Origin: Segatella albensis DSM 11370 = JCM 12258
GTDB lineage: Bacteria > Bacteroidota > Bacteroidia > Bacteroidales > Bacteroidaceae
Direction: 5' to 3'
DNA: 64,000 nt
Assembly: GCF_000426565.1 (NCBI RefSeq)
Contig: NZ_AUFP01000009.1
Span: forward strand, 62,001-126,000
Shown piece after piece: positions 27,938 through 36,229 of this stretch. Numbering within the stretch: position 1 is the stretch's first letter; each line of letters begins with the position of its first letter. The notes beneath the pieces are model-generated. The model made no database searches. It saw nothing but the letters and a program-made list of their open reading frames with translations, and was not told the origin of the DNA. A program made the translations under genes and the position numbers.

Positions 27938-28947
27938 CGGATATTAACCTCTGGATATATTTCAATGTCAAATTTCAGTTTGACATCTTCCTGTATTTTT
28001 TTCATCAAGCGAACAACATCCTCACCTGTCGCTCCCCCACGATTAACAAGAACGAGTGCCTGTTTATCATAGACTCCCGCAGCACCTAACGTTTTTCCTT
28101 TCCAGCCACACTGTTCTATCATCCATCCTGCAGGAATCTTATAACCACCATCTACCTTGAAGTAACGTAGGTTAGGAAAGCGACCTTCCAAATCTTTCTT
28201 TTTACTTTCATCCACAATAGGATTCATAAAGAAACTGCCTGCATTACCTAGGATCTTAGGGTCTGGCAATTTTGCGTTTCTTATCCCAATAATCACGTCA
28301 CGCAACTGTTGAGCTGTAGGCGTTGCTATTCCGCGCTCATCCAACTGATTCCGAATGTTACCATACTCCAATCGAGGAACAAACTTACGGCTCAGTCGAT
28401 ATGTAACATACGTTATAAGGAACTTGTCTTTCCATTCATGTTTGAATCGGCTCTGACGATAACTATAACAGCATTCCTCATTATTAATCACCCATTTCTC
28501 ACCTGTAGAAATCTCCACAGCCTCAATAGTATCAATGATATCTTTAGCCTCCACGCCATAAGCTCCGATATTTTGAACTGCAGAAGCACCTACTTCTCCA
28601 GGAATTATTGAGAGATTTTCTGCGCCATACAACTGATGTTCCACACAGAAGGCAACGACATCATCAAAGATCTCACCACTTCCACATCTTACCAGCACAT
28701 CATCACCTTCTTCTCTCAACACTTCTATACCTTTGATTGCACTATGCAGCACAGCCCCTTTATAGTCTCCTGTGAGCAAAAGGTTACTACCTCCACCCAA
28801 GATCAATAAAGGCATATCTTCTTGGTTCAGTAAAATAGTAATCTCTTGAGCTTCTTCTACTGAAGAATATTCCATAAAATGATGACAACGTGCATCAATA
28901 CCAAAAGTATTATAATTTAAAAGACTAAAGTTATATTCGTCTAACAT
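27934..28947 (-). CDS. murB: UDP-N-acetylenolpyruvoylglucosamine reductase
   Basis: MurB reduces UDP-GlcNAc-enolpyruvate to UDP-MurNAc in peptidoglycan synthesis, using FAD and NADPH. The 337-aa protein has the FAD motif LILGGGSNLLL, the second motif IPGEVGASAVQNIGAYG, the proton-donor Ser in GSFFMNP and the C-terminal Glu in IYPEVNIR. It is the type I (E. coli-like) form. It starts 1 bp after the DUF4348 gene and overlaps the metallo-hydrolase gene. Confidence 0.97.
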   Translation of the reverse strand: MLDEYNFSLLNYNTFGIDARCHHFMEYSSVEEAQEITILLNQEDMPLLILGGGSNLLLTGDYKGAVLHSAIKGIEVLREEGDDVLVRCGSGEIFDDVVAFCVEHQLYGAENLSIIPGEVGASAVQNIGAYGVEAKDIIDTIEAVEISTGEKWVINNEECCYSYRQSRFKHEWKDKFLITYVTYRLSRKFVPRLEYGNIRNQLDERGIATPTAQQLRDVIIGIRNAKLPDPKILGNAGSFFMNPIVDESKKKDLEGRFPNLRYFKVDGGYKIPAGWMIEQCGWKGKTLGAAGVYDKQALVLVNRGGATGEDVVRLMKKIQEDVKLKFDIEIYPEVNIR

Positions 28948-28948
28948 A

Positions 28949-29800
28949 TTATGTATTCAATTTTGTAAGCATCCATTTTCCGCGAATCTTACGGAAGTAG
29001 AGTTCTGTCTCCAAACCGTTGGCAATACCGCGGATAACAAAGATTTTCTGGTTACTCTCTGTATATTTCTGTCCATAGATGATATTATAGATCATCTTGG
29101 AAGGCAATTCCGGAGCAAAGGCTGGCCATGTTTCCGGATCAATATCTCCCGACATAGTAGAGAAATCATCATCAGGATCAGGACCTGTAAATTTGATAGG
29201 AGAAGCAAGATGACGATTCTGGAAAGCCGTATCCGTAGCAAACGAATGATAGAACTTCAGAAAGCTTGCATTCTTATTCGTATACATAGGTTTATAATTA
29301 ATCGAAGTAAGCATCCATAAACCATTTATACGATTGAAAAGATATTGCTTAACCAGACTTTTGGTGAAATACACCTTTTCGATCACGACATGATTAATAC
29401 TAGTATCCTTCACGATTTTCATCTGATTAGGATGATCAAATATCACCGTATAGTAATCCTGGCGCATAAAGAAATGTTCCATTTTCCAAGCGTTTTTCTC
29501 AACAGAATGACTAAGTTTCTCGTTATGGTACACTTTTAAAGGAAACGCGATACGCTTGAACTGCAGTTTTTTGTTTGCTGCAAAATTAAAGATAAAATCA
29601 TCGAAAAGTTCATCCGCAGCCTTAGGCATAGGAGTTTCGGCAATAATATCTTCGGCAGAATCTTCTAGCACAGAATCTTGCCGAGCAGAATCCAGTAAAA
29701 CCGAATCTTTAACAGGAGACGGTTTCTTATCGGTACATCCTGTTGTCATCACCATTGACAACAAGGCCAACGCACATGCTATATCTATTAGTCTTTTCAT
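28949..29800 (-). CDS. DUF4348 lipoprotein
   Basis: A 283-aa lipoprotein (lipobox MTTGC, C22) with a low-complexity Ser/Asp stretch (VLLDSARQDSVLEDSAED) and a globular part from about 60 that matches my memory of the Bacteroidetes DUF4348 family, including the tail LYFRKIRGKWMLTKL. The repeated pattern of a short strand followed by WML suggests an NTF2-like fold. Function unknown. First gene of the operon with murB. Confidence 0.8.
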   Translation of the reverse strand: MKRLIDIACALALLSMVMTTGCTDKKPSPVKDSVLLDSARQDSVLEDSAEDIIAETPMPKAADELFDDFIFNFAANKKLQFKRIAFPLKVYHNEKLSHSVEKNAWKMEHFFMRQDYYTVIFDHPNQMKIVKDTSINHVVIEKVYFTKSLVKQYLFNRINGLWMLTSINYKPMYTNKNASFLKFYHSFATDTAFQNRHLASPIKFTGPDPDDDFSTMSGDIDPETWPAFAPELPSKMIYNIIYGQKYTESNQKIFVIRGIANGLETELYFRKIRGKWMLTKLNT

Positions 29801-29821
29801 GCTAGCCTCTTAATTTTTAGG

Positions 29822-29829
29822 CAAAAGTA
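29822..29829 (-). promoter_or_regulatory. -7 promoter element of the DUF4348-murB operon
   Basis: TACTTTTG on the minus strand, 21 nt upstream of the ATG, with AAGAGG as ribosome-binding site between. Confidence 0.65.
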
Positions 29830-29913
29830 CACAAATTCTACGACATAACACATTAATTTTGGAAAAAACTTATATTTCTCAATTCATCATGCTTTTTTCT
29901 TAATTTAAATTAC

Positions 29914-29921
29914 TACCTTTG
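29914..29921 (+). promoter_or_regulatory. -7 promoter element of pheS
   Basis: TACCTTTG, exact consensus, 39 nt before the pheS ATG. Confidence 0.65.
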
Positions 29922-29960
29922 CAACCGAATCGATTAGAATAAAAACGTTTTTTTTACAAT

Positions 29961-31001
29961 ATGTTATTAGAGAAAATTGAATCACTACTACAGGAAGTGA
30001 GCAGTCTTACAGCTAAGAACGCTGAGGAAGTAGAACAGCTCCGTCTGAAGTATCTGAGCAAGAAGGGCGAGATCAATGCCCTGATGAATGATTTCCGTAG
30101 TGTTCCAAAAGAGCAGAAAAAGGAAATCGGAATCAAGATTAACGAATTGAAGACTCGTGCGACAGAGGTTATCAATGGTTTGCGCGAAAATCTGGCCGAA
30201 GCCGAGGCTACAAGCGACGACATCGACCTTACTCGTACCGCTTATCCGATTGAACTTGGTGCACGTCATCCCCTAACCATCGTCAAAAACGAAATTATCG
30301 ATATTTTCGGCCGTATGGGCTTCACTTTATTCCAAGGTCCTGAGGTCGATGATGACCAGCATGTTTTTACTATGCTGAACTTTGCAGCCGACCATCCTGC
30401 CCGTGATATGCAGGATACTTTCTTTATAGAGCGCAGCAATCCTGCTGATGTTACCAAGAACGTATTGCTTCGCAGTCACACTTCCGGTGACGAGGCTCAC
30501 TTCATGGAGAACCATCAGCCTCCTTTCAGAATTCTCTGTCCTGGTCGTGTTTATCGCAATGAAGCTATCAGTGCTCGTGCCCACTGTTTCTTCCATCAGG
30601 TAGAGGGTCTTTATGTTGACAAGAACGTAAGTTTCACCGACCTTAAACAGGTTTTGCTTACCTTCGCTCGTGAAATGTTCGGTCCTGACACCAAGATTCG
30701 TCTTCGCCCTAGCTACTTCCCATTCACAGAACCAAGTGCTGAGATGGATATCAGTTGTAACATCTGTGGTGGTAAAGGTTGTGGATTCTGCAAGCACACT
30801 GGTTGGGTTGAGATCCTTGGTTGCGGTATGGTAGACCCACATGATCTCGAAGCTTGTGGCATCGATAGCAGCATCTATACGGGTTACGCTTTCGGTATGG
30901 GTGTTGAGCGCATCGCCAACTTGAAATATCGCGTAAGTGATCTTCGTATGTTCTCAGAGAATGATACAAGATTCCTCGATGAATTTAAGAGTGCCTATTA
31001 A
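29961..31001 (+). CDS. pheS: phenylalanine--tRNA ligase alpha subunit
   Basis: The catalytic subunit of the heterotetrameric PheRS. The 346-aa protein has an N-terminal coiled coil (1-90), class II motif 1 (HPLTIVKNEIIDIFGRMGF), motif 2 (FRILCPGRVYRNEAISARAHCFFHQVEG), the Phe-binding region PFTEPSAEMDISC and motif 3 (GFGMGVERIANLKY spans the end). Cysteines CNICGGKGCGFCKHTG form a likely structural zinc site found in several bacterial PheS. pheT is not adjacent, so the two subunit genes are unlinked. It is monocistronic with its own terminator. Confidence 0.97.
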   Translation: MLLEKIESLLQEVSSLTAKNAEEVEQLRLKYLSKKGEINALMNDFRSVPKEQKKEIGIKINELKTRATEVINGLRENLAEAEATSDDIDLTRTAYPIELGARHPLTIVKNEIIDIFGRMGFTLFQGPEVDDDQHVFTMLNFAADHPARDMQDTFFIERSNPADVTKNVLLRSHTSGDEAHFMENHQPPFRILCPGRVYRNEAISARAHCFFHQVEGLYVDKNVSFTDLKQVLLTFAREMFGPDTKIRLRPSYFPFTEPSAEMDISCNICGGKGCGFCKHTGWVEILGCGMVDPHDLEACGIDSSIYTGYAFGMGVERIANLKYRVSDLRMFSENDTRFLDEFKSAY

Positions 31002-31034
31002 TACTGCTAATTCATAATATTACAATGCTATAAC

Positions 31035-31067
31035 AAAAAAGTCTGAGCTATTTGCTCAGACTTTTTT
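31035..31067. terminator. bidirectional terminator between pheS and the YitT gene
   Basis: Perfect 14-bp stem AAAAAAGTCTGAGC/GCTCAGACTTTTTT with a 5-nt loop, giving a T tract in both directions between convergent genes. Confidence 0.9.
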
Positions 31068-31088
31068 GTTTTCTAATATCACCAACGA

Positions 31089-32015
31089 TTAATTATTTTC
31101 TATATTTTCGAAAAGATTCTCCTTCGAAATCTTCTCATGCTTCGAACGAATCTTAAACTTGTCAAATCCTTCTCCATACACACCGATCACATTGGTCTGC
31201 GTTACAAAAGCATTTGGGTCTATCTCATTGATGATACCAAAGATGATATTGCTTTCACGACGTTTTGCCATGATAAAAAGCATCTTTACCTCATTACCAG
31301 TATAAAACCCATGAGCCTCTATAACAGTTGCTCCACGATGAGGGAATACAGCGATACGACTGGCAATTTCCTTATACTTATCTGAAATAATAAAGAACTG
31401 AACACTACGATGCATTGTATTTACAACCTGATCGACACAGAACGAAGAAATCATCAACACGACATAACCATAAATTACTTGTTCCCAATTGTGAAAAACA
31501 AGATATGAACTGGAAATTATGATAATATCACACGTCATGATGACACGACCTAGAGAAATATCCCGGTATTTGTTCACAATAGCCGCTATAATATCCGTTC
31601 CACCGGTAGAACCATTAAAGGCAAATCCCATACCAACTCCGGAACCACAAAAGATTGCACCTATTATGGCTGCCATAAAAGGTTGATCTGCTAACAAATG
31701 GAAATCATGATGCCCCGCAAAAAAAGCTGTAAGAGCTGTCAACACCAAAACGGCATAAATGGTCTTCATGCAAAACTTCCACCCCAAAATCATCAAAGCT
31801 GCAACCAAAAGAATTGCATTTATCACGAAATATGTAGTCTGAACGGGTATCTCCAATCCCCAGAACACAACAGATGCTATACCTGGAACGCCTCCTGTCG
31901 TTATATTGTTAGGAAGCAGGAAAACATTCCATCCAATACTGTAGGATATCATTGCAATACCTATCATGAAATAATCCCTCAGTTCGGTCATTAATGCTTT
32001 TTTCTCGATATTCAT
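31089..32015 (-). CDS. YitT family membrane protein
   Basis: A 308-aa inner-membrane protein with five or six hydrophobic helices in residues 14-195, including the family motif LLPNNITTGGVPGIASV and a second, related GGTDIIAAIVNKY, followed by the cytosolic C-terminal DUF2179 domain (about 215-295). The two similar segments fit the internal duplication of the YitT/DUF161 family. Family function is not settled; a transport role is assumed. It is transcribed alone. Confidence 0.9.
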   Translation of the reverse strand: MNIEKKALMTELRDYFMIGIAMISYSIGWNVFLLPNNITTGGVPGIASVVFWGLEIPVQTTYFVINAILLVAALMILGWKFCMKTIYAVLVLTALTAFFAGHHDFHLLADQPFMAAIIGAIFCGSGVGMGFAFNGSTGGTDIIAAIVNKYRDISLGRVIMTCDIIIISSSYLVFHNWEQVIYGYVVLMISSFCVDQVVNTMHRSVQFFIISDKYKEIASRIAVFPHRGATVIEAHGFYTGNEVKMLFIMAKRRESNIIFGIINEIDPNAFVTQTNVIGVYGEGFDKFKIRSKHEKISKENLFENIENN

Positions 32016-32046
32016 GATTTCTCTCGTTATATTTTAAATTTAGATG

Positions 32047-32054
32047 CAAAGATA
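32047..32054 (-). promoter_or_regulatory. -7 promoter element of the YitT gene
   Basis: TATCTTTG on the minus strand, just after the ligA terminator and 31 nt before the ATG. Confidence 0.6.
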
Positions 32055-32060
32055 CGAAAT

Positions 32061-32092
32061 AATAAGGTGATAGAATCATCTATCACCTTATT
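32061..32092 (-). terminator. terminator of ligA
   Basis: A 12-bp perfect stem AATAAGGTGATA/TATCACCTTATT beginning 2 nt after the ligA stop; the T tract on the minus strand is short. Confidence 0.65.
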
Positions 32093-32094
32093 TT

Positions 32095-34125
32095 TTATTC
32101 CTCACCAAACTTATTTATAAATTCTTCTTCACTAATAATCGGGATATTCAGTTGATGTGCTTTCTGATTCTTGCTACTCACAGACTCCACATCATTGTTG
32201 ATCAGATAGTTCGTATTTTTGCTCACGCTACCGGTGACCTTTCCGCCCTGACTCTCTATATATGCTTTCAGAGCATTGCGGTTCTTATAATGATGCACAT
32301 CACCCGTCACCACGAAAACTAAGTCTTTACACTTCTCACCGGTTGGCTCCATTGAATCCTCGCGAATGGTTAGTTCCCCCATAAGATGCTCCACAATACG
32401 AAGATTTTTAGGATTACTAAAGAACCTGACCACTGATGCACTCTTCTCTGGTCCAATGCCATCGATTGATGCGAAGATTGCCTCGCGAGTGTCCTCACTA
32501 AAGAGATCACCTTCCTGAGACGCAAACAACTCTCCCCCTTGAGAAGGACTAGACAATTTAATAATTTCTTCCAAAGAACGGGCTCCGAGCAGGCGCTTGC
32601 ACACATCCTTTCCTACAAGAGGTATACTCAGAGCATACAAAAACCGGCGCGCATCCACCTCCCTACTTTTATCAATAGAGCGCATGATATTTGCAGCACT
32701 TTTTTGTCCAAAACCTTCCATCATCGACAATTCGAAGATATGCTCTCTCAAATGGTATATATCAGCATATTCCTTCACCCATCCTAAATTGATAAACTTA
32801 GAAATTGTCTGTGCACTGATTCCGTCGATATTCATTCCGTCCTTGCTTACGAAACGGGCGAACTTCCTAAGTTGCTTGGCCGGACAGGTTTCATTTGTAC
32901 AATGTAAAGTACGTGTTCCACTACTTTCACTCTCTACGACCCGAGTTGGAGCTCCACAAACCGGACATTTATCAGGGATCGTTAGATTTCCTACCTTATC
33001 AATGACATGAATTACCTTTGGAATAATCTTATTCGACTTGATGACGCTCAACTTGGTACCGGCATCTCCAATTCCCAAACGTTCACATTCTGAAATATTA
33101 CAGAGAGAAGCACGCTTTACTGTTGTTCCTTCCAGTTCTACCGGCCGGAATACAGCCACAGGCGAAATTGTAGATGCAGCACAACTCCATTCTATATGGT
33201 CGAGTTCTGTCTCTGCGCTCTCATCTTGCCACTTAAACGCATATCCCGCACGAGTGGCATGATGTCCTGTTACCGAACCCGTCAAACTGTAAGCATAATC
33301 ATCATAGGCAATGACAAGTCCATCTACAGGGAAAGGATTATCACGATGAGTAACCTTCAGTGTCCATCTATCAATGACTTTTTGGATATTCTCTTCGGTA
33401 GGATTTTCTATTCTCTCACGCTCTACAGCCTTCATTCCATTTGCCTCGATGAAATCCATTCTGTCCCCCCATCTATCAATCGGTTCATCGACATGTACCA
33501 AGGTAAAAGGAATCCACTGCAAATGGCGTAATTTCACCTCTTCTACATCTTTCAATGTTAACGAGCCACTTGCCAAGTTACGAGGATTAGCATAATCCTC
33601 ACCACTCTCAAGCAAGAATTCTTCAAAGTCTGAATAAGAAATCACACACTCTCCACGAATTACGACATGACCCGTAGACTTGATTTTCTTAGGGATTCCA
33701 GCAATAGCACTGGCAAGATGCGTGATATTCGTTCCGATATGTCCATTACCACGGGTCACCACCTTTGTAAGTTTTCCTTCATCGAAGGTGACAACCAAAG
33801 TTAGTCCATCCAATTTCCAAGACAACCATATTGGGCGCCCTTCCGCCCATTTAACCAAATCCATAATATTCTTGGTCTTAGCCAAGGACAAAGCCGCATA
33901 CTCATGCTCTTCTTTTTTTCCAGAGAATGTATCAGCAGACACGTTATGCGTAGGCGACGCTTCGAGCACAACACCAGTCTCCTTCTCCAATATTTTCAGT
34001 TGATCAAACAGATGATCCCACTCATAATCGGTCATCTGTTCGCCTTGTCCATTATAATATGCATCAGAAGCTTGATTGAGCTGAGCAATCATTTCCTGCA
34101 TTTGTTGTATCTTGTCAATAGCCAT
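32095..34125 (-). CDS. ligA: NAD+-dependent DNA ligase, divergent LigA
   Basis: A 676-aa ligase with the whole LigA layout: domain Ia (MTDYEWDHLFDQL, residues 31-43), adenylation domain with nucleophile K104 in KLDG, RGECVI, NPRNLASGSL and DGLVI, the OB fold, the four-Cys zinc finger (CPVC...CTNETC), HhH repeats and a C-terminal BRCT domain (about 595-676). It deviates from standard LigA: the residues before the lysine are SW instead of CE, and TRGDGxxGED reads TRGNGHIGTN. Bacteroidales often have a second, canonical LigA, so this may be the accessory copy; I cannot check that here. Confidence 0.88.
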   Translation of the reverse strand: MAIDKIQQMQEMIAQLNQASDAYYNGQGEQMTDYEWDHLFDQLKILEKETGVVLEASPTHNVSADTFSGKKEEHEYAALSLAKTKNIMDLVKWAEGRPIWLSWKLDGLTLVVTFDEGKLTKVVTRGNGHIGTNITHLASAIAGIPKKIKSTGHVVIRGECVISYSDFEEFLLESGEDYANPRNLASGSLTLKDVEEVKLRHLQWIPFTLVHVDEPIDRWGDRMDFIEANGMKAVERERIENPTEENIQKVIDRWTLKVTHRDNPFPVDGLVIAYDDYAYSLTGSVTGHHATRAGYAFKWQDESAETELDHIEWSCAASTISPVAVFRPVELEGTTVKRASLCNISECERLGIGDAGTKLSVIKSNKIIPKVIHVIDKVGNLTIPDKCPVCGAPTRVVESESSGTRTLHCTNETCPAKQLRKFARFVSKDGMNIDGISAQTISKFINLGWVKEYADIYHLREHIFELSMMEGFGQKSAANIMRSIDKSREVDARRFLYALSIPLVGKDVCKRLLGARSLEEIIKLSSPSQGGELFASQEGDLFSEDTREAIFASIDGIGPEKSASVVRFFSNPKNLRIVEHLMGELTIREDSMEPTGEKCKDLVFVVTGDVHHYKNRNALKAYIESQGGKVTGSVSKNTNYLINNDVESVSSKNQKAHQLNIPIISEEEFINKFGEE

Positions 34126-34143
34126 AATATTTGGAATTTAGTG

Positions 34144-34151
34144 CAAAGATA
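34144..34151 (-). promoter_or_regulatory. -7 promoter element of ligA
   Basis: TATCTTTG on the minus strand, 18 nt before the ligA ATG; one half of a mirror-image promoter pair. Confidence 0.65.
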
Positions 34152-34165
34152 CTACTTTTTTTTCT

Positions 34166-34173
34166 TATCTTTG
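34166..34173 (+). promoter_or_regulatory. -7 promoter element of the pantothenate kinase gene
   Basis: TATCTTTG, 4 nt before the ATG. Together with the ligA element it forms the perfect inverted repeat GTGCAAAGATA/TATCTTTGCAC (34141-34151 and 34166-34176). Confidence 0.65.
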
Positions 34174-34177
34174 CACC

Positions 34178-35038
34178 ATGGCAAAGAAAATAGTAATAGG
34201 AATTGATGTCGGAATCTCAACAACAAAGATTGTAGGTATCGACGAAAACGGAATGGTCATTTCGCCTATCCGCATAAAAGCAACCGACCCTATCACGTCA
34301 TTATATGGTGCATTCGGTAAATATCTTCATGACAACAAGATTCATCTCGAAGAGGTTGAACACGTGATGCTCACTGGTGTAGGAGCTGCATATATCGAAG
34401 AAAACATGTATGGACTGCCTACCACCAAAGCAGAAGAATTCATTGCGGATGGATTGGGAGCACGCTATGAGTCGAAACTCGACAAGATGATCGTGGTATC
34501 TATGGGTACGGGAACGTCTCTTGTTGTATGCGATGGTGATGACATCCATCACATCGGTGGTATCGGCATTGGTGGAGGAACGTTAGCCGGACTGTCACGT
34601 ATCATGCTGAAAACTGATGATATCAAACAGATTGCATCCTTAGCCATGGAAGGTGACATTTCTAAAATAAACCTCCTCATCGGCGATATCAGTGCTAAAC
34701 CTCTTCCAGGATTACCTATGACTGCTACGGCAAGCCTTTTCAGTAATGCCAAGGCTAATGCTTGTCGAGAAGATATCGCCATCGGACTGATTTACATGGT
34801 ACTACAGGCCATCGGTTCGAGTACGATACTTTCTTCATTGGGTACGGGAATCAAGGATTTTGTAATGATTGGTAACCTTACATTATTGCCACAATGCCGT
34901 GATGTTTATCCTGCTATGGAAAAACTATATAATGTGCATTTCCGTATACCTAAATATTCTGAATTCTGTACGGCTATCGGAGCTGCTCTTGCCTACAAGT
35001 ATAGAAAAGGAAATAACATTACTCCAAAGTACATATAA
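34178..35038 (+). CDS. coaW: type II pantothenate kinase
   Basis: Phosphorylates pantothenate, the first step of CoA synthesis. The 286-aa protein has the ASKHA-fold phosphate-1 motif IGIDVGISTTKIVGID (7-22), the catalytic-Glu region AEEFIADGLGARY, phosphate-2 motif VVSMGTGTSLV and the glycine-rich IGIGGGTLAGLS. It resembles the staphylococcal and eukaryotic type II enzymes, which are not inhibited by CoA in the way type I is. The ATG lies only 4 nt after the -7 element, so the transcript is probably leaderless. Divergent from ligA. Confidence 0.9.
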   Translation: MAKKIVIGIDVGISTTKIVGIDENGMVISPIRIKATDPITSLYGAFGKYLHDNKIHLEEVEHVMLTGVGAAYIEENMYGLPTTKAEEFIADGLGARYESKLDKMIVVSMGTGTSLVVCDGDDIHHIGGIGIGGGTLAGLSRIMLKTDDIKQIASLAMEGDISKINLLIGDISAKPLPGLPMTATASLFSNAKANACREDIAIGLIYMVLQAIGSSTILSSLGTGIKDFVMIGNLTLLPQCRDVYPAMEKLYNVHFRIPKYSEFCTAIGAALAYKYRKGNNITPKYI

Positions 35039-35144
35039 CAGTATCGATTTACGTAGTTAACTGCATCAGCCTACATAGTTAACTATATAAGCCTACGAAG
35101 TTAACTGCGTAAGTCGATGCAGTTAACTTCGTAAAAGTACATAC
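35039..35144. repeat. GTTAAC-centred array with 22-bp period
   Basis: Four GTTAAC cores start at 35056, 35078, 35100 and 35122, exactly 22 bp apart; a degenerate fifth, CTTAAT, starts at 35144 in the same phase. The array fills the gap between two convergent genes. Units 1 (35049-35067) and 4 (35116-35134) are inverted copies with one mismatch in 19. Units 2 and 3 share AGCCTAC and AGTTAACT. No spacers, so not CRISPR. Possibly a terminator or protein-binding array. Confidence 0.7.
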
Positions 35145-36122
35145 TTAATTACACAAATTGGTACTATTAATATAACCTTTAAAGTTACGTTCCGACCAAT
35201 TGATTATTGTCTGTGAAGCTTTCACTGTTTTCCCTCCGAGTGCCGCCTGTTCTAGATATTCCACCCTCTTCGGCCATCCGATATAAAAATAAGTTTCCGT
35301 AAGTGACTTATCAGCCACTAGGTCTCCTCCCCCAGTACTCATCGTGGTAAATCCCATATCCCTGACATCTTTCGCAGGTATTGTCACCTCGCTTCCATTG
35401 AAAATCCGATAATCACCATTGGTATCATTCTCAGGATCTATAGGCTCTACATATCCCGCTATCATCATATTCTGAGTCTTATATCCCAAATCACTCGAGG
35501 ATTTTGAGAATTTTCCAATCTTAAATTCCTGTCCATGATTACCAAACAGAAATCCGAGTTCACCCAATTGCTGCATCACAGAACTCTCATCATCCATTTG
35601 CAAACCGAGAAAACTCATCAGAGAACTGCGTGGCATAATCTGTGCAAGAGAATCGGTATGAGAATAGATGGAATCAATCGCCACATTATATATATTGTAT
35701 AGTCGATCACGAACAGAACGCCAATTCTCTAAATGTAGCATATTACCATATTCACCAACTGTAAAATAGAATTTATAATGCTCCAATTGAGAAAAACCGC
35801 TCAGTATTTTCTTCTCATACGAGTAATCTTTCATCTTACTCAAATCAAAATCAGAATACTGTAATTCCATACGATATCCACCCTGGGTAGAATCAAGTAC
35901 GGCTATTTGGAAATTATAGCTATAATCTTTCTCCTTAATGGTATCATTATCATGAAACTCGTACGACATCTTATCAACATGATAATTCATCGTGTCGCCT
36001 TTGCAAAAATATCCCACTACCGCAATTGTAGTGTCTCCTGAGAGCATACCGATACTTGCGCCATCCGCCGGTGAAAGCAAACAAACAATAAAAATAAAAA
36101 TCAGAAATGATATTTTATTCAT
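35145..36122 (-). CDS. exported protein of unknown function
   Basis: A 325-aa protein with an N-terminal signal sequence (hydrophobic 4-17) and no membrane segment or motif I can name. The mature part is rich in Tyr, Asp and Ser, with alternating beta-like stretches (YSYNFQIAVLDS, EHYKFYFTVGEYG) and a paired GYVEPIDPENDTNGDYRIFNG region. It is probably periplasmic. It has its own promoter and shares the GTTAAC array as 3' flank; its stop codon lies inside the degenerate fifth repeat unit. Confidence 0.75.
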   Translation of the reverse strand: MNKISFLIFIFIVCLLSPADGASIGMLSGDTTIAVVGYFCKGDTMNYHVDKMSYEFHDNDTIKEKDYSYNFQIAVLDSTQGGYRMELQYSDFDLSKMKDYSYEKKILSGFSQLEHYKFYFTVGEYGNMLHLENWRSVRDRLYNIYNVAIDSIYSHTDSLAQIMPRSSLMSFLGLQMDDESSVMQQLGELGFLFGNHGQEFKIGKFSKSSSDLGYKTQNMMIAGYVEPIDPENDTNGDYRIFNGSEVTIPAKDVRDMGFTTMSTGGGDLVADKSLTETYFYIGWPKRVEYLEQAALGGKTVKASQTIINWSERNFKGYINSTNLCN

Positions 36123-36145
36123 CTTTAAAATTACTTTTATACGTA

Positions 36146-36153
36146 CAAAGATA
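36146..36153 (-). promoter_or_regulatory. -7 promoter element of the 325-aa exported protein gene
   Basis: TATCTTTG on the minus strand, 23 nt before the ATG. A second match, TAATTTTG at 36155-36162, lies just upstream. Confidence 0.55.
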
Positions 36154-36216
36154 GCAAAATTACATCAAAACACGAATTTTCCAATCAAATACTTGCAAGA
36201 TTCCAGTAAAAATTAC

Positions 36217-36224
36217 TATCTTTG
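36217..36224 (+). promoter_or_regulatory. -7 promoter element of trmD
   Basis: TATCTTTG ending 5 nt before the trmD ATG, so the transcript is likely leaderless. Confidence 0.65.
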
Positions 36225-36229
36225 CAAAC

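Noticed and set aside
35039..35144. CRISPR-like repeat array
   Set aside because: Units repeat every 22 bp with no unique spacers, and half the units are better read as inverted copies; no cas genes nearby.
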